Part shown: piece by piece, positions 12,582 to 23,595 of the stretch
Numbering within the stretch: position 1 is the stretch's first letter
Layout of the letters: the number at the start of each line of letters is the position of its first letter
Source: Atherix ibis
Lineage: Eukaryota > Arthropoda > Insecta > Diptera > Athericidae
DNA length: 64,000 nt
Direction of reading: 5' to 3'
Assembly (NCBI GenBank): GCA_958298945.1
Contig: OY282606.1
Coordinates: 53,147,920-53,211,919, forward strand
Translations under genes and position numbers: made by a program
The notes under the pieces: model-generated
The model's input: the letters and a program-made list of their open reading frames with translations, nothing else
The model's database searches: none
Told to the model about the DNA's origin: nothing

Positions 12582-13843
12582 CCAGATGTATAAGTTTAAA
12601 TCCGCTGTTTGGTCATAGGTGGCGTGAGTGAGCGTATTAAGCTACCATTAAAACACGCCATACTTTTTTTTATGAGTTTGACATCTGTCAACATTATTCA
12701 GTGCACATTGTCAGCAATTTCGTACAACAACATACATTTTTGCTTTGGTAATCATGTCTAGTTTTGTGCCAGAAAAAGAGCATAGGCGGGAAGCCTTGCT
12801 TTTCTACTTCAATTTGAAGAATTTGGCTGCCGAATCGAATCAAATGCTTATGGAGGCCTATGGTGACAGTGCTTTATCAGAAACAACATGCCGAGATTGG
12901 TTTCGTCGGTTCAAAGGCGGCAATTTTGACTTGTGGGACAAGAAGCTTGAAAATCGGTCTAGGAAGGTTGAGGACCATCAATTGCAGGCTCTTTTGGACG
13001 AAGACGATAACCAATCACAAAAAATGGTCGTGGAGCAATTGAGTGTTACTCAACCATCCATTTCTATGCGTCTGCGTGCCATGGGGAATATTGGGAAGAT
13101 TGGAAAATGGGTGCCGCATGAAATGGACGATAGGCAGATGGAGCAACGCCAAAACACATACGACATCTTGCTCGCCAGACAAAAGAAAGTCGTTCCTGAA
13201 TCGGATTGTGACAGGCGATGAAAAGTGGATATATTTCGAGAATCCTAAACGTAAGAAATCGTGGGTTGATCCCGGCCAAGCATCAATATCTTCCCCAAGA
13301 CCAAATCGCTTCGGACGGAAGAGGATGCTGTGCGTTTGGTGGGATCAGCAGGGTATCGTCTACTATGAGATCTACTAAACCTGGTGCAACTGTCAATGCC
13401 CACCGCTACCACCAACAACTGATCAAATTGCACCGTGCTCTGCGTGAAAAAAGGACGTATTATCAGCAAAGACATGACGAGCTGATTTTCCTCCACGACA
13501 ACGCACCATCGCGCAAGTCAAAAATGGTCCGAAACTACTTGGAGACACTCAACTGGGAGGTGCTACCCCACCCCGCTTATTCACCAGACCTGGCCCCTTC
13601 CGACTACCACCTCTTTTCATCTATGAGCCACGCGCTCGCTGAGCAGCACTGCGGTTTTTACGAAGACGTCCGAAAATGGCTTGATGAGTGGTTTGCCTCG
13701 AAAGAGAAGGATTTTTTGGGGCGGTATCCACAAATTTTTCGAGAGATGGGAAAAATGTGTAGCTAGCGAGGCCAAGAACTTTGAATAAATTTGTTTTTGC
13801 TTTCTATGACTTAAAAACAGCGGATTTAAGCGTATACACCTGG
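12582..13843 (+). mobile_element. Mariner family D copy D1, complete ends
   Basis: Terminal inverted repeats of about 30 bp with three mismatches: CCAGATGTATAAGTTTAAAT at the left and the complement of CCAGGTGTATACGCTTAAAT at the right, with TA at 12580-12581 and 13844-13845. The 1262-bp length is typical of a full mariner. Its transposase occupies most of the interior. It is inserted inside an older mariner-like relic (family G). Confidence 0.9.
12745..13766 (+). pseudogene. Family D DD34D transposase, two frameshifts
   Basis: The encoded cut-and-paste transposase would bind the element ends and catalyse transposition into TA. Visible parts: an N-terminal helix-turn-helix region (REALLFYFNLKNLAAESNQM, RDWFRRFKGGNFDL), a second helix-turn-helix (QLSVTQPSISMRLRAMG), then the catalytic core with Asp in TGDEKW, Asp in LHDNAPS, and Asp in DLAPSDY exactly 34 residues further. 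All three catalytic Asp are intact. The reading frame changes near 13190 and near 13360, so about 340 residues are split in three. The second copy D2 reads through both points, which supports small indels here. ATG at 12745 or 12754 is the plausible start. Confidence 0.85.
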
Positions 13844-14490
13844 TACTGTCCTGTTATCGTTTTTACTTTCTTAAGATAATCGATAAAGATTATACCATGT
13901 GCGCCCCAAAAAGCAGTCGCGATAACCTTTACTGTCGATGGAACCATTTTCGCCTTCTTTGGTGGATGTTCGCTAGTAAAAGTCCATTGTTTGACTGAAC
14001 TTTGATTTCTGGTGTCTAATGGTGAATCCATGTTTAATCGACAGTTGTGATTCGATGCAAAAATCCATTGGGATACCGCTTAAAAATGCCCAAAGATTCG
14101 ATTGAAATTGTTACACGAACAGGGATTTGGTCAGATGTTAGCAAACTCCGATAGCTTTCACATACCCAAAATTTCATTTAAGATGTTGCCTACACGGTCT
14201 TTTGGACCATGAAAGCTATCCCCTACACGTTTATTTGACAGCCTTTTAAAACAATATGGTGGATTTTTTTCAATCATTTTTGATGTGGCACGGCCACGTT
14301 TAAATTCAACCGTCTAATATTTTATGGCCGATAACGAAGGTGCGTAGAGTCCTCATAAACTTCTCGGAGTTCCGCTTTTATGTCACCATTCGTTTTCTTT
14401 TCCAAAAACAACTATTTTATCACTACACGATATTCGATTTTTTCTATTATTGTAAAATCTCAAAAGTTGTTCACTTTAAATAGTTGCCAC

Positions 14491-16099
14491 TTGCAAATTA
14501 AATGATACAGCTTCTCGAAAATTTGACAAGATTCTTTTGCAAGAATACATTTACAAAAAATAGAGTTGATTTAAGAGAACTAGCAGCATCTCTTGTCGAG
14601 GATTTGGTATTTATCATACAGCCCTCGCATTTAAATATTTAATTTTATATTTAAAAAAAAAATCAAATAATTCCAAAATTTTGAAATAAGCCAAATTAAT
14701 TGCCATAAAAATTGTTTTTTATTTTCAAATCAAATCATTTTTCTCTAATAGAAAAGATATTGACATTAAACGATTTAAGATTCTTGGTATTATTTAGAAA
14801 AAGTTTTTTCGTATTTTTTTATTATTTCTTGATTTAAAAAAAATATACCAACAAATGAAATCTGTTTCGTTGTTTTCGTAAAAAAAATTTAGCTCATCGT
14901 CATGCTTTCTCTTCAGTTGTTAATTAAAAATGTCCTGAATCGATGATAGTAAATTGCCAATTGTTATCTGACGTTAATACTTTTTGGCAAACAATAATTT
15001 TTACAAATTTTCTTGTCTGAGTCTTTTGGAATTTTTTCATTTTTTTTTGTCATTTACAGAAAGTATTGTCCACATTATGAACGCTGAAAGCATATGCCTC
15101 TACATACTTTCCATCTTTGGTTGATATAGCAAGCCAATAAAATCATGGATAAATGCCGCTCCAATTATTGAAAGGGCTCAGAAATCAAGAAAATTAGGTA
15201 AACTTTAAGAACATGTAAAATTTCAATTAAAGATTTTATTTTTATTTAAAAAAAAAATAAATAAAAATAAAATAAAAGCATTAATAAAATTAAGAGTTTC
15301 AAAAATTTTGAAAAATTCTTTTAGAGCATGTAATAAGCCAGATAATAATAATACTCGTTAAAAAAGTATGAAAAGCTTTGTCAACCAAATAATAATAATC
15401 AAAATAATAGAGTACCGGTACATACGTAAATTAAGAGTAAAGGAATTACATGATGGGGAGGGGGAGGGAGGGTCTGTTTGGAATGTGGAATAAAACGAAG
15501 AATGGCATCTTCCTATTGTCTTCGAAAACGTTTTCATTGTCATTCACAAAAGAATCATGATCCAAATTGTACTGCGAACGTAAGTGAAATTGATTATGGA
15601 CTGATAGAGCCATGCTGGAAAAGTTTTGACAGGGGCGATGGGGATGGTCTCAGGTACGCTAATCAATTAAAATCAAATCACGTATCAGAAAATAATAATG
15701 CAATTTATTCTAGTATGCGTTATTGTGTGTGTGGGGGGGGTCAGCTTTCCTGTCATGATGGCTTTCGGTCAAGTTTACACCGGAACCGTTGAGACCCTAC
15801 GGCCCCCTCCACAAATATACTACCTTCGCTAATCTGTGCCACCATATTTTATTGTTAATATTAGTAATGCACCTGCAATTTATTTTTTGTTGTTGTCTTT
15901 TCATTTTTGTTTATTTTTTAACAAAACATTTATAAGTCAATGGCCCACTATGGCATCTGATGACAAAACAAGTCAGAAAAAAATACCAAGCAAAGTACAT
16001 ACAATTTAATTGTTTTGTTCGACTGGATAAAAAAGCTCCTCCAATAAAGCTTCACTTGTTTACCTTAGCCGCCCTGAATTCGTTTCATTTCCAATCACA
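14491..16099. other. AT-rich intergenic region
   Basis: Low-complexity AT-rich sequence with a short purine run (GGGGAGGGGGAGGGAGGG) near 15453-15472 and a GT/G-run near 15725-15740. Open frames at 15478-15792 and 15960-16208 show no recognisable domain. The right part may be the upstream region of the gene beginning at 16251. Confidence 0.4.
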
Positions 16100-16103
16100 C
16101 TCG

Positions 16104-16141
16104 TATTTAATAAAAAGCCGTCCATTATCGGATAACATTAG
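16104..16141 (+). promoter_or_regulatory. Possible core promoter of the secreted-protein gene
   Basis: A TATA-like TATTTAATAAAAAG begins at 16104, and an initiator-like ACATTAGTTG lies about 32 bp downstream (around 16138), a normal TATA-to-start distance. The ATG follows at 16251, giving a 5' leader of about 110 nt. Pattern match only; AT-rich sequence produces such motifs by chance. Confidence 0.25.
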
Positions 16142-16250
16142 TTGTGAAACCACTCACCAGTCGAGTTCGTTTTGTGGTACTACCAAAAAAAATTTTAATT
16201 TTAATTAAAAGTTCTTTAACGAAAATATTTTTAATTAAAGTTTAGTCAAT

Positions 16251-19200
16251 ATGTGGAAATTTTTGTATTTATTGTGCTTTATAAGTGCAGTACTGCAACG
16301 AGTGTACAGTGACGCAGCCGTTGCTCAGGATTCATATTTGAACGCATTGAAAAATTCACATCAAACTGCTGGTTTGTGTTAGAGGAAAATATTTTTTTAT
16401 CTGTTAAGAAATCAAATTTTGAGGTTTTCCACTCTAATCCAGTTTTTTAAAAATGGTTTTTGAACTAATAATAAAAGTGTTCATACGCAAGGAAGTTATA
16501 AGTGAAATTTTTTTATTCATTTTTCTTCATATTTTTTTTTTTTAGTAATCAAAGTTATTCTGAAAGTAAAAGACTTAAAATATGGTATTTTTATTTTTTA
16601 TTTATTTTTTAAAAGAAGATTTATTTTTTGAAAATTCTATAATTTTCCAACGATTTAAAAGTGGCTACTAGACGGTCAGTTATTATGTGTGTCCGAATAT
16701 TAAGTATTATCTCCGGTTTGGGAATTGTTCAAAAATTTGTTCAGAATGATTTATTTTTATCATAGTTAATTTAAAAAAAAATATTACTGAAAAATTTTGA
16801 ATTATTTTGAATGATAAACGTTATAATGACTTTCAATTATTGATGGATCAGGTTTTTATTAGAATTGATGAGTCTTATTCATATTCTATGAAATATTTAA
16901 TAAACCATTTAAAAGATTGACTATATGCAAAAAAAACCATATTTTTTAATTTGTTTTTTTTTCGCGAATATTCTATGAATTTTTCTGATATAAAAATATC
17001 TTCCATTAATACCTATTCTAAGATATTTGAAATAATATTTTTTTTTTTTTGATTTTAATAAATGCTTAAAAATGTCTGAGGTTAACTTATATTTTTCATG
17101 GATAATTTAAAAAAAAAATCATCAAATAAATTTACCAATATTATAAGGATTTCATAATAACTATCTGTATTTAAGTAAAATCGATATAAAATAATAAGGA
17201 CTTTTTACTAATAATTAATGTTTAATTTATTTTTCGATGAATTTAAAATTTTTTGTACGTTGCAGCTACAATTTTTTGTAAAAGAAAAGTCTTTTCGTAG
17301 CAAGTATTCTTTATATTCTTAAATAAAAAGTATTTTTGTAATATTGGATATTTTTAGAAAATTCAAACATTTTACATATTTAAAAAAAAAAAATTTTTTC
17401 AAGTTAAAATTTGGGATTTTTAAACTTATAAAAAGTTTGATGGCTTAAACTGAAAATTTGAAAATCAAAAATCGATCAAATATTTACTAATTCAATCAAA
17501 TTAAATGTTTGATTGTTGGTTTTTAGTTAATTCTAATTAAGAGAATTTTTATTGAAAAAGTTTTTCTGTTTGTATAATTTTAATAGTTTGTGTAAATTTA
17601 ATTAAATAAAAAAAACCAATTATTTTTAAGAAATTCTCTTGTTCTAAAAGAATTATCCTTTTAAATGTAACTTTTGAAGTATTATTTTAAAGTAATTCTA
17701 ATAAATATAATGAATTTACGAATAATTGTTAAAATTATTTTTTGATATTTATTTTGGATAATATTCTTTAAAATTATTTTTTTAAAAAAAGGAAGTAATA
17801 TGAAAAAAGGAAGTAATATGAAAAATTGATTTGTGTCTATCAAAAAGGTATAATTGTTATAAAAATACTCTCACTATTGAGTCAGACAGGGTAGTGATCC
17901 TTTAAGTAACTAAAAACTTAGATAAAAACCTAATATTTTCAATATTTAAGAGTGTTGAATTAACATATTTTTTTTAACAGTATTTTTGTTGTTGTAAAAT
18001 TTTAACTAAATTTGAGTATTTCAAGATAAAATTTATTATAAATGCTCTAGAAAAGGGCAATATTCTATAGCAAAACTTATAATTCGGATAAAATTATAGA
18101 TTAGTAATAATAATTTTTTTTATAATTCATTTTATGATTAAAATTTTATTAAATTAAAAACTTATAATTCGGATAAAATTATAGATCAGTAATAATACAT
18201 TTTTTATAATTCATTTTATGATTAAAATTGTATTGAATTCAAAGTTCATTTATTCTATAAAATATTTGGAGAAAATAGTACACAATTTATTACTTCGAAA
18301 AAATGGAATTTTACTAGAACAATCAAATGTTTTTTATGATATTTAATATTTACAAAAGTTTTTCTATTTAACATTGCTCTTTGAATAATATTTAAAAAAA
18401 AAAGATTTTATTTTACGTAGCTCCATGCAAAAGTTAAAGGCAAATTGATTGTTCATTAGCAGAAAAATGTAGAATTTATAATACAAATCTTTCCTTAACT
18501 TTATTCAATTTATTCAATTATAAATATTAGCAAAAAAACATCTTTTTCGATAAAATATTATTCAAAAAAAAATTTTAAAATAATATATTTTTTACTTCTA
18601 TTATGGGATAGATATTTTTCCACTGACATTTAGTAAAAAAGTTTCCATAGTTTGGACCAGATTGGCTTAAGCAGACATTATTTGGACTATTTTGCTTTAA
18701 CTTAATTAAGAAATGCTTTAAAATTTTATAATTGATTTTATGTTCTATTAAAATATTTTTCTCACATTTTTACTTATCAATATAAGTGAAAATATGATTT
18801 AAATGCTATTTTCTTGGAGAAAAATTATTATTCCAAAAGAATAAGAATTTGTACTTTTTGTACATATTTTTTTTGGCGTAGTAAAATAATTACCTAAAAG
18901 TTAACTAATTATTTATAAATAATCATTATTAGTATACTCTCAAAAATTTATCTGTTAAAAGTAATTAAGTAGAAATGAAATTTTTTTTATAAGAAACAAA
19001 TTAAGATAATTTTCTAAAAAGTTTTATTGATAAATTTTACTATAATTTCTGCAATTTTTATAATTTACAAAAAAGTAAAATGATTTTTTTTGAACAAGCA
19101 ATTAATAAGAGCTTTGCAATTAATTAGAAAAAGGCAATATTGCCCGCGAGGACTACGACTACAATCCAGATGCTCACCATGGTTATGATTATCATCCAGC

Positions 19201-19917
19201 GCCACCTGTGCAACCATTCTACGGACCACCTGCATATGGTCCGCCAAAACCAGCATACGGACCACCACCCCCATTCTATGGACCACCACCTCACCATCAT
19301 CATAATCATCATCCTGTCCAGTATCATCCACGTGAACACTGGTTCCTTGACAAATTCAAATTCAAACTTGACCTTTTTACAATTGGGAAAATCCTTTTGA
19401 AATTGATTATATTCAAAAAGATCGTCAAATTCATCGCCTTGATTTGTTTGCTATTATTTTTGCCTAAACTTCATGGAAAGGAAGACGACGATATTGGCTC
19501 AGATGAGGTTGATAGACGAAACTTTGGCGATAAAGGTGAGTTTTGAATAATAAATTTCGGATTTTCTCCAAAAAAAAAAATAAATTTATAAATTCAACTT
19601 CTTTTTTTTCTTGTAAATTTAGAAAATTTGAATGTTCGCATCAATGAAGCGACCAGTTTTGCATTGACTGCATTCGAGACTTTCACTAAAAAGTACGAGG
19701 GATGCGCTAGTGGTCAGATCTGGTGTAGGTTCGAGCGAATGATTGACACCGTCGATAATAAATATTCATACGGAAAGTAGGTTTACTGTTTGTTTACTGT
19801 TCTGATGTTTTCCTGAACTAATTAATCCGAATTGATTTTTTCAAAACTATTTGCAGAATAGTCAAATTATACTTGCCTGATTCCGATATTGCGACCAATG
19901 AGGTAGACACCAAATAG
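16251..19917 (+). CDS. Secreted Pro/His-rich insect protein, unrecognised function
   Basis: Four exons: 16251-16371, 19134-19535 (or from 19128), 19623-19776, 19857-19917, joining in frame with GT-AG introns into 245 residues. Exon 1 encodes a signal peptide ([20 protein letters not shown]) and little else. Exon 2 gives an acidic Tyr-rich start ([16 protein letters not shown]), repeats of [10 protein letters not shown], a His cluster, then a Lys/Phe amphipathic stretch ([18 protein letters not shown]) and a hydrophobic helix ([14 protein letters not shown]) followed by acidic [10 protein letters not shown]. Exons 3-4 encode a predicted globular part with two Cys ([18 protein letters not shown]). 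Two in-frame acceptors six bases apart (19127, 19133) could add Glu-Lys. The frame stops at TAG 19915-19917. I do not recognise the family with certainty; a secreted or cuticle-associated role is inference. Confidence 0.75.
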
Positions 19918-20103
19918 TATTTAATACGTCCAAGCTTATGGGAGACGGCGGACCGCATTCTACGTGACATGAAATCCGGATTCCGAACTCAACAACAAAA
20001 TGGACGAGCCTTAATCGCGGTCAATGAAATCATATCGGACATGTTTAATATTCTGATGTCGATTCCGGTCAATCGCAATTTAGTTTATATTTTTTCTTAT
20101 TAA
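19918..20103 (+). pseudogene. Coding-like continuation beyond the TAG
   Basis: Directly after the TAG the same frame runs 61 codons to TAA at 20101-20103, beginning YLIRPSLWETADRILRDMKS and continuing FRTQQQNGRALIAVNEIISD. Composition is balanced and GC-richer than the flanks, like exon sequence rather than 3' untranslated AT-rich DNA. The simplest reading is that the TAG replaced a sense codon (CAG would be one change) and that the full protein is about 307 residues. Alternatives are stop-codon readthrough or a sequencing error. Confidence 0.6.
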
Positions 20104-20954
20104 ATTTCTATCATCCGGAAGAATGCGTGCATGAATGTGAGAATGTATACGAATGTTGTGGGTGCTATTATTATTTCTTTCGTTCTTTTTTTTTTTGTTT
20201 CATGTTTATTTGATAGTCAATCAATTTGACGTCGATACTTTCTTTCAATTTCATACTTTTTTACAAGACCTAAAAATAATTCTTTTCCTTTCCTTTCTTT
20301 TTCATTCAGTCAACCGTTTTGTATTTTTTATTGTTAATTTATTTATTAAATTTAATATAATTGCTTTTATATAAAAATAAATTCATAAACAATAGATGAA
20401 TATGGTATATTATTTTTAATTTAAATACTTTTTGTCTGCTGAGTGGATATTTTTGATGAGGAAAATATTTTTATTGCATTAAAAATTGTTGTTTAAGAAG
20501 AAATATTTGCTAATGATTTTACCCAAATCTGAATAGTATTTTAATGTATGGGCTAATTTGCCTAGTCTTTGAATGCCCGGAATCTTTTTACTATGTAACG
20601 TCTTTGTAAGGGTTTTTCGGAAATAAATTGGGACAAACGGTGCCATCACAACAACGATTTCAATTGATTTTAAAGGCTAAGGTGGTTACTAATTTGAATT
20701 TTTATGATCCACGTAAACAATTATTTTAAACTGTTAGAAAACACTTTCGATTTTCTTAATTAATATGCATCCAACGAAATTTTCAGTTTTAATAAAATTT
20801 TTCTAATAACAAAGAAATTTCTATCATAAAAATGAGTTTCATCTTAGAGGAAAGGAATAATCATTTTTAATAACGTTTGTACTGAAATGTTAATTATAAG
20901 TGTCACTATCGATGTCGCTACACCAAAGGACAATAAAATCAAATTTGTTTATAT
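20104..20954. other. 3' untranslated and intergenic sequence
   Basis: AT-rich. An AATAAA at 20376-20381 is a possible polyadenylation signal for the gene ending at 19917/20103. Nothing else recognised. Confidence 0.4.
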
Positions 20955-21350
20955 AGAGTGTTCGAAAGATAAGTACACAAATATATTTTCATATAATTTT
21001 GGGTTGAAATAAAAAATAGTAATTATGTATGAAAAATAATATAAGCAAAATGGCCGCCTCATGAAATCTTATGTACAAACAAAGAAACTTTGAGATGTCA
21101 ACTCGCTTTCACATATTTCCGGATTGATTTCATTGATTTCGGTGCAAATGTTTTGTTTTGAGTTGTTCAGTTGCCTCCGGTCTGTTAGCATAGAAATATA
21201 GGAAGCAGAGGGTCAGTCCGACATTATTCAGATGAGGTTTGAAAAATATTCAATTCTTGTGCGCGAACGATGCCTTTTGGAAGTTAGAATTACAGCTAAC
21301 GAAAATGGCATCAAATTAAAGATGCAGACCTACCTTTAGAATATTCTGTA
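20955..21350 (-). pseudogene. Tc1/mariner-like transposase C-terminal relic
   Basis: Minus-strand pieces read VYANRPEATEQLK, then EINEINPEICESEL in another frame, and end FNPKLYENIFVYLSFEHS just inside GAGTGTTCGAAAGATAAGTA, which could be the terminal repeat. The VYANKP...EI..I..E.C pattern is that of the C-terminus of Tc1/mariner-related transposases. The catalytic part is absent. Confidence 0.45.
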
Positions 21351-21431
21351 CATATTTTTAAAAGCACATATTTTTTAACAATATTTTTATACAAACGAGC
21401 GTATAGGTAGGCATTTTAATACGATATTGTC

Positions 21432-21510
21432 AGTGTTGAGCCGGAACGGTAGCAAAGTAGTTAGTGTGCTGGACTACCATCCAAGAGGTCGTGGGTGCTA
21501 ATTCTCAAAA
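21432..21510 (+). repeat. tRNA-like SINE remnant
   Basis: GGTAGCAAAGTAGTTAGTG resembles a tRNA A-box region, and GGTCGTGGGTGCTAATTCTC a B-box region, about 30 bp apart with CTGGACTACCATCCAAGAG between. The ends do not form an acceptor stem. Two related pieces occur near 45.1 and 45.3 kb, so this is a tRNA-derived SINE rather than a tRNA gene. Confidence 0.55.
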
Positions 21511-21541
21511 CAACTTTATATTCCATTCTACTTTAATTTCT

Positions 21542-21901
21542 TTAATCCGCTATCCTTTCCATAATAAAAATGTGTGGAGAAACACCTGAAAAAGCCATCA
21601 GCCATGAAACCCACGGAAATATCAATATCAGCTTTCGGAAGATAAAACCAATCGTGGAAAAACTACCTTTGGTAGTGGTCAACGACATCAAACCGAAATG
21701 GATATAATGGTCGTCCTTCCCACTGAATGAAAAAAACTGCACGAAAATAAGCAACAGAATAGCTGCTAAGAGAAAACAAAAAAATATGGTCTTAAAACCG
21801 ATACAAATTGTATTAGATAAATTTTGTAAAAAGGTACCCATGTTCCGAAAGGGATTTAAAAAGGGAAATAGATTAACTGGCAGCATTGATATTGTCTTCA
21901 T
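21542..21901 (-). CDS. Hypothetical 119-residue hydrophobic ORF
   Basis: Open from ATG at 21901 to TAA at 21542. It has two hydrophobic segments (IFFCFLLAAILLLIFVQFF and LILIFPWVSWLMAF) separated by a short polar loop with KDDHY. No family is recognised, and the length is near what chance allows in a window this size. It sits between a SINE and mariner A3. Low confidence that it is a gene. Confidence 0.2.
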   Translation of the reverse strand: MKTISMLPVNLFPFLNPFRNMGTFLQNLSNTICIGFKTIFFCFLLAAILLLIFVQFFSFSGKDDHYIHFGLMSLTTTKGSFSTIGFIFRKLILIFPWVSWLMAFSGVSPHIFIMERIAD

Positions 21902-21963
21902 TATACAATATATTACTAAGCAATATCATTGGACATTATTTTGGATTCATGGGTTTTGATATT

Positions 21964-22876
21964 TACGAGGTTTGTTCAAAAAGTATCGCGAATTTTGAAT
22001 TTCCGCGGGTTACGTATATTCAGTTTTCGATTTTTTATGGCGTTATCTTGGTACTCATGTCTCTCACATATGCCGACAAGTTCGGCCATTTTAAATGTTT
22101 AGTTAATTTTTGACAGCTGCTTTGCTTGCACGTGTTTTGGCTCGTCTTCGATTTTTGCCCAATCCAAAAAATGGCTCAAAGAATCTGTTTCGGGAATAAG
22201 AAAAAGATACAGGGTGGCTGCGGCATTATTGGTATTTTGTTTTTGGTCAAAAATTCGCGCACAAGCAACGATGCGTGAGCAGAGGCGTTATCATGGTGCA
22301 AAAGCCAATTTTTGTTCTTCCACAAATCCGGGCGCTGCTGGCGGATTGCTTTGCGCAACTTGCACATAACTTGCAAGTAATATTCCTTATTGACCATTCT
22401 ACCCTGTAGCAAGAACTCATGATGTACCACGCCCATGCAATCGAAGAAAACTGTAAGCAAAACCTTCACGTTCGACTGAACTTGGCGCGTTTTTTTCGGT
22501 CTTGGCTCGTACGGCAGCTTCCATTGGGATGATTGAGCTTTGGTTTCCACGTCATAACCATAAACCCAATGATTCGTCACCAGTTATGACCCTCTGGAGC
22601 AAATTTGGGTCGTCGCGAACACAGTCCAACAGCTCCTTAGCAATGTTAATGCGATGCTGTTTTTGGTCGAAAATGGGCAAAAATCGAAGACGAGCCAAAA
22701 CACGTGCAAGCGAACCAGCTGTCGAAAATTAACTGGAAATAAAAAATGGTTGAACTTGTTGGCATAAGTGAGAGACATGAGTACCAACATAACGCCACAA
22801 AAAATTGAAAATCGAATATATTGTACGTAACCCGTGGAAATTCAAAATTCTCGATACTTTTTGAACAGATCTCGTA
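21964..22876 (-). mobile_element. Mariner family A copy A3, fold-back and internally deleted
   Basis: Both ends are of the 5' type: TACGAGG then TTTCCGCGGGTTACG at the left, the same in inverse at the right. The truncated transposase runs on the minus strand (about 22680 to 22210: VYGYDVETKAQSSQWKL, FFDCMGVVHHEFLLQGR, LLHHDNASAHASLLV). The left junction AAAGAATCTGTTTCGGGAA joins an inverted 5' arm to the end of the gene. At the right the 5' leader (CGATTTTTGCCCATTTT) joins CGACCAAAAACAGC directly, deleting the N-terminal domain. The same two joins occur in A1. Confidence 0.85.
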
Positions 22877-23595
22877 TTGAAGGATAATCTCAACATCATT
22901 CGCAACCGCAGTGTCCATGGGTGTGGCCGGGGTATTTGAGAATATTAAGGATTCCTCCCCATTTCAAACCGAATAAATGGAGGAAAACCTATTTTCGCAT
23001 ACTTAAAACTAACGAAATTTAATTGGAAAATAAATAAATTTCTTCGCATAGAAACACTTTTAATAAATAAGCTATGGTAGCGAACCTTTTTACATACGCG
23101 TGCTAAAAATCACCAACTAATATATTACTTATTGACGGTCTAACGTGCCGACCATTTTAAAAAAAAATTATTTACTTAAATAATTACAAGTAGCAATTGT
23201 TATATAATTAGTTTTTCATTAAAAGACATTACATAAAAACTGTGTTGCCATTTGAGAGCATGGTCCGTTAAGATAGAATTTAGTCTTCCAAGAAATTTAT
23301 AAAAAATACACTTTAAGTTGTTAGTATCAAGGAAATTTTTGTTATAATACATTCGATGCCAAATATTTTATATCCTGTTCATATGTCGCCACTTTTAGTA
23401 AAATGCATGCCGAACTGGATCTACTTTTTGTACTAAACTTTGTAAAATTCATTTCGGAAACTTATGATACACAAGTACATGTGGAAAAAAGCAGAGAAAC
23501 CGCTAAAAATTTTGGGAAATTGTGTTCCAAATTATTGTTTCTTCTCTTTATTATTTTTAATTATCTTCGATAATCTATAATTTTCAATTATTTGC
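22877..23595. other. No gene seen
   Basis: AT-rich. A stretch near 23080-23130 (TAGCGAACC, GCGTGCTAAAAATCACC) faintly recalls a hAT-type end but is too short to call. Confidence 0.4.

Larger units (their letters stand above)
12380..14490 (-). pseudogene. Mariner-like relic (family G), split by mariner D1
   Basis: Minus-strand pieces lie on both sides of D1. Upstream (14040-13846) reads WIHH.TPEIKVQS, then PPKKAKMVPSTVKVIATAFW, GAHGIIFIDYLKKVKTITGQ. Downstream (12580-12400) continues RKKILFHQDNGRIYT. These are consecutive parts of a transposase with the WIHHYTPE / PKKAKTVPS / FHQDNAP pattern known from a widespread mariner-like group. D1 has inserted after the ITGQY codons. Stops and frameshifts show it is dead. 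Confidence 0.65.

Noticed and set aside
15478..15792. Plus-strand ORF of 104 codons with several Cys
   Set aside because: It crosses purine runs and a G-tract, shows no domain or splice support, and is near chance length.
19065..19339. Minus-strand ORFs rich in Asp, Met and Trp
   Set aside because: They are the complement of the Pro/His/Tyr-rich exon 2 of the secreted-protein gene.
21432..21510. A functional tRNA gene
   Set aside because: A- and B-box-like blocks are present, but acceptor and anticodon stems do not pair, and similar pieces occur elsewhere, so a SINE is more likely.
23080..23130. hAT-type transposon end
   Set aside because: The resemblance is limited to about 25 bases with no partner end or 8-bp duplication.
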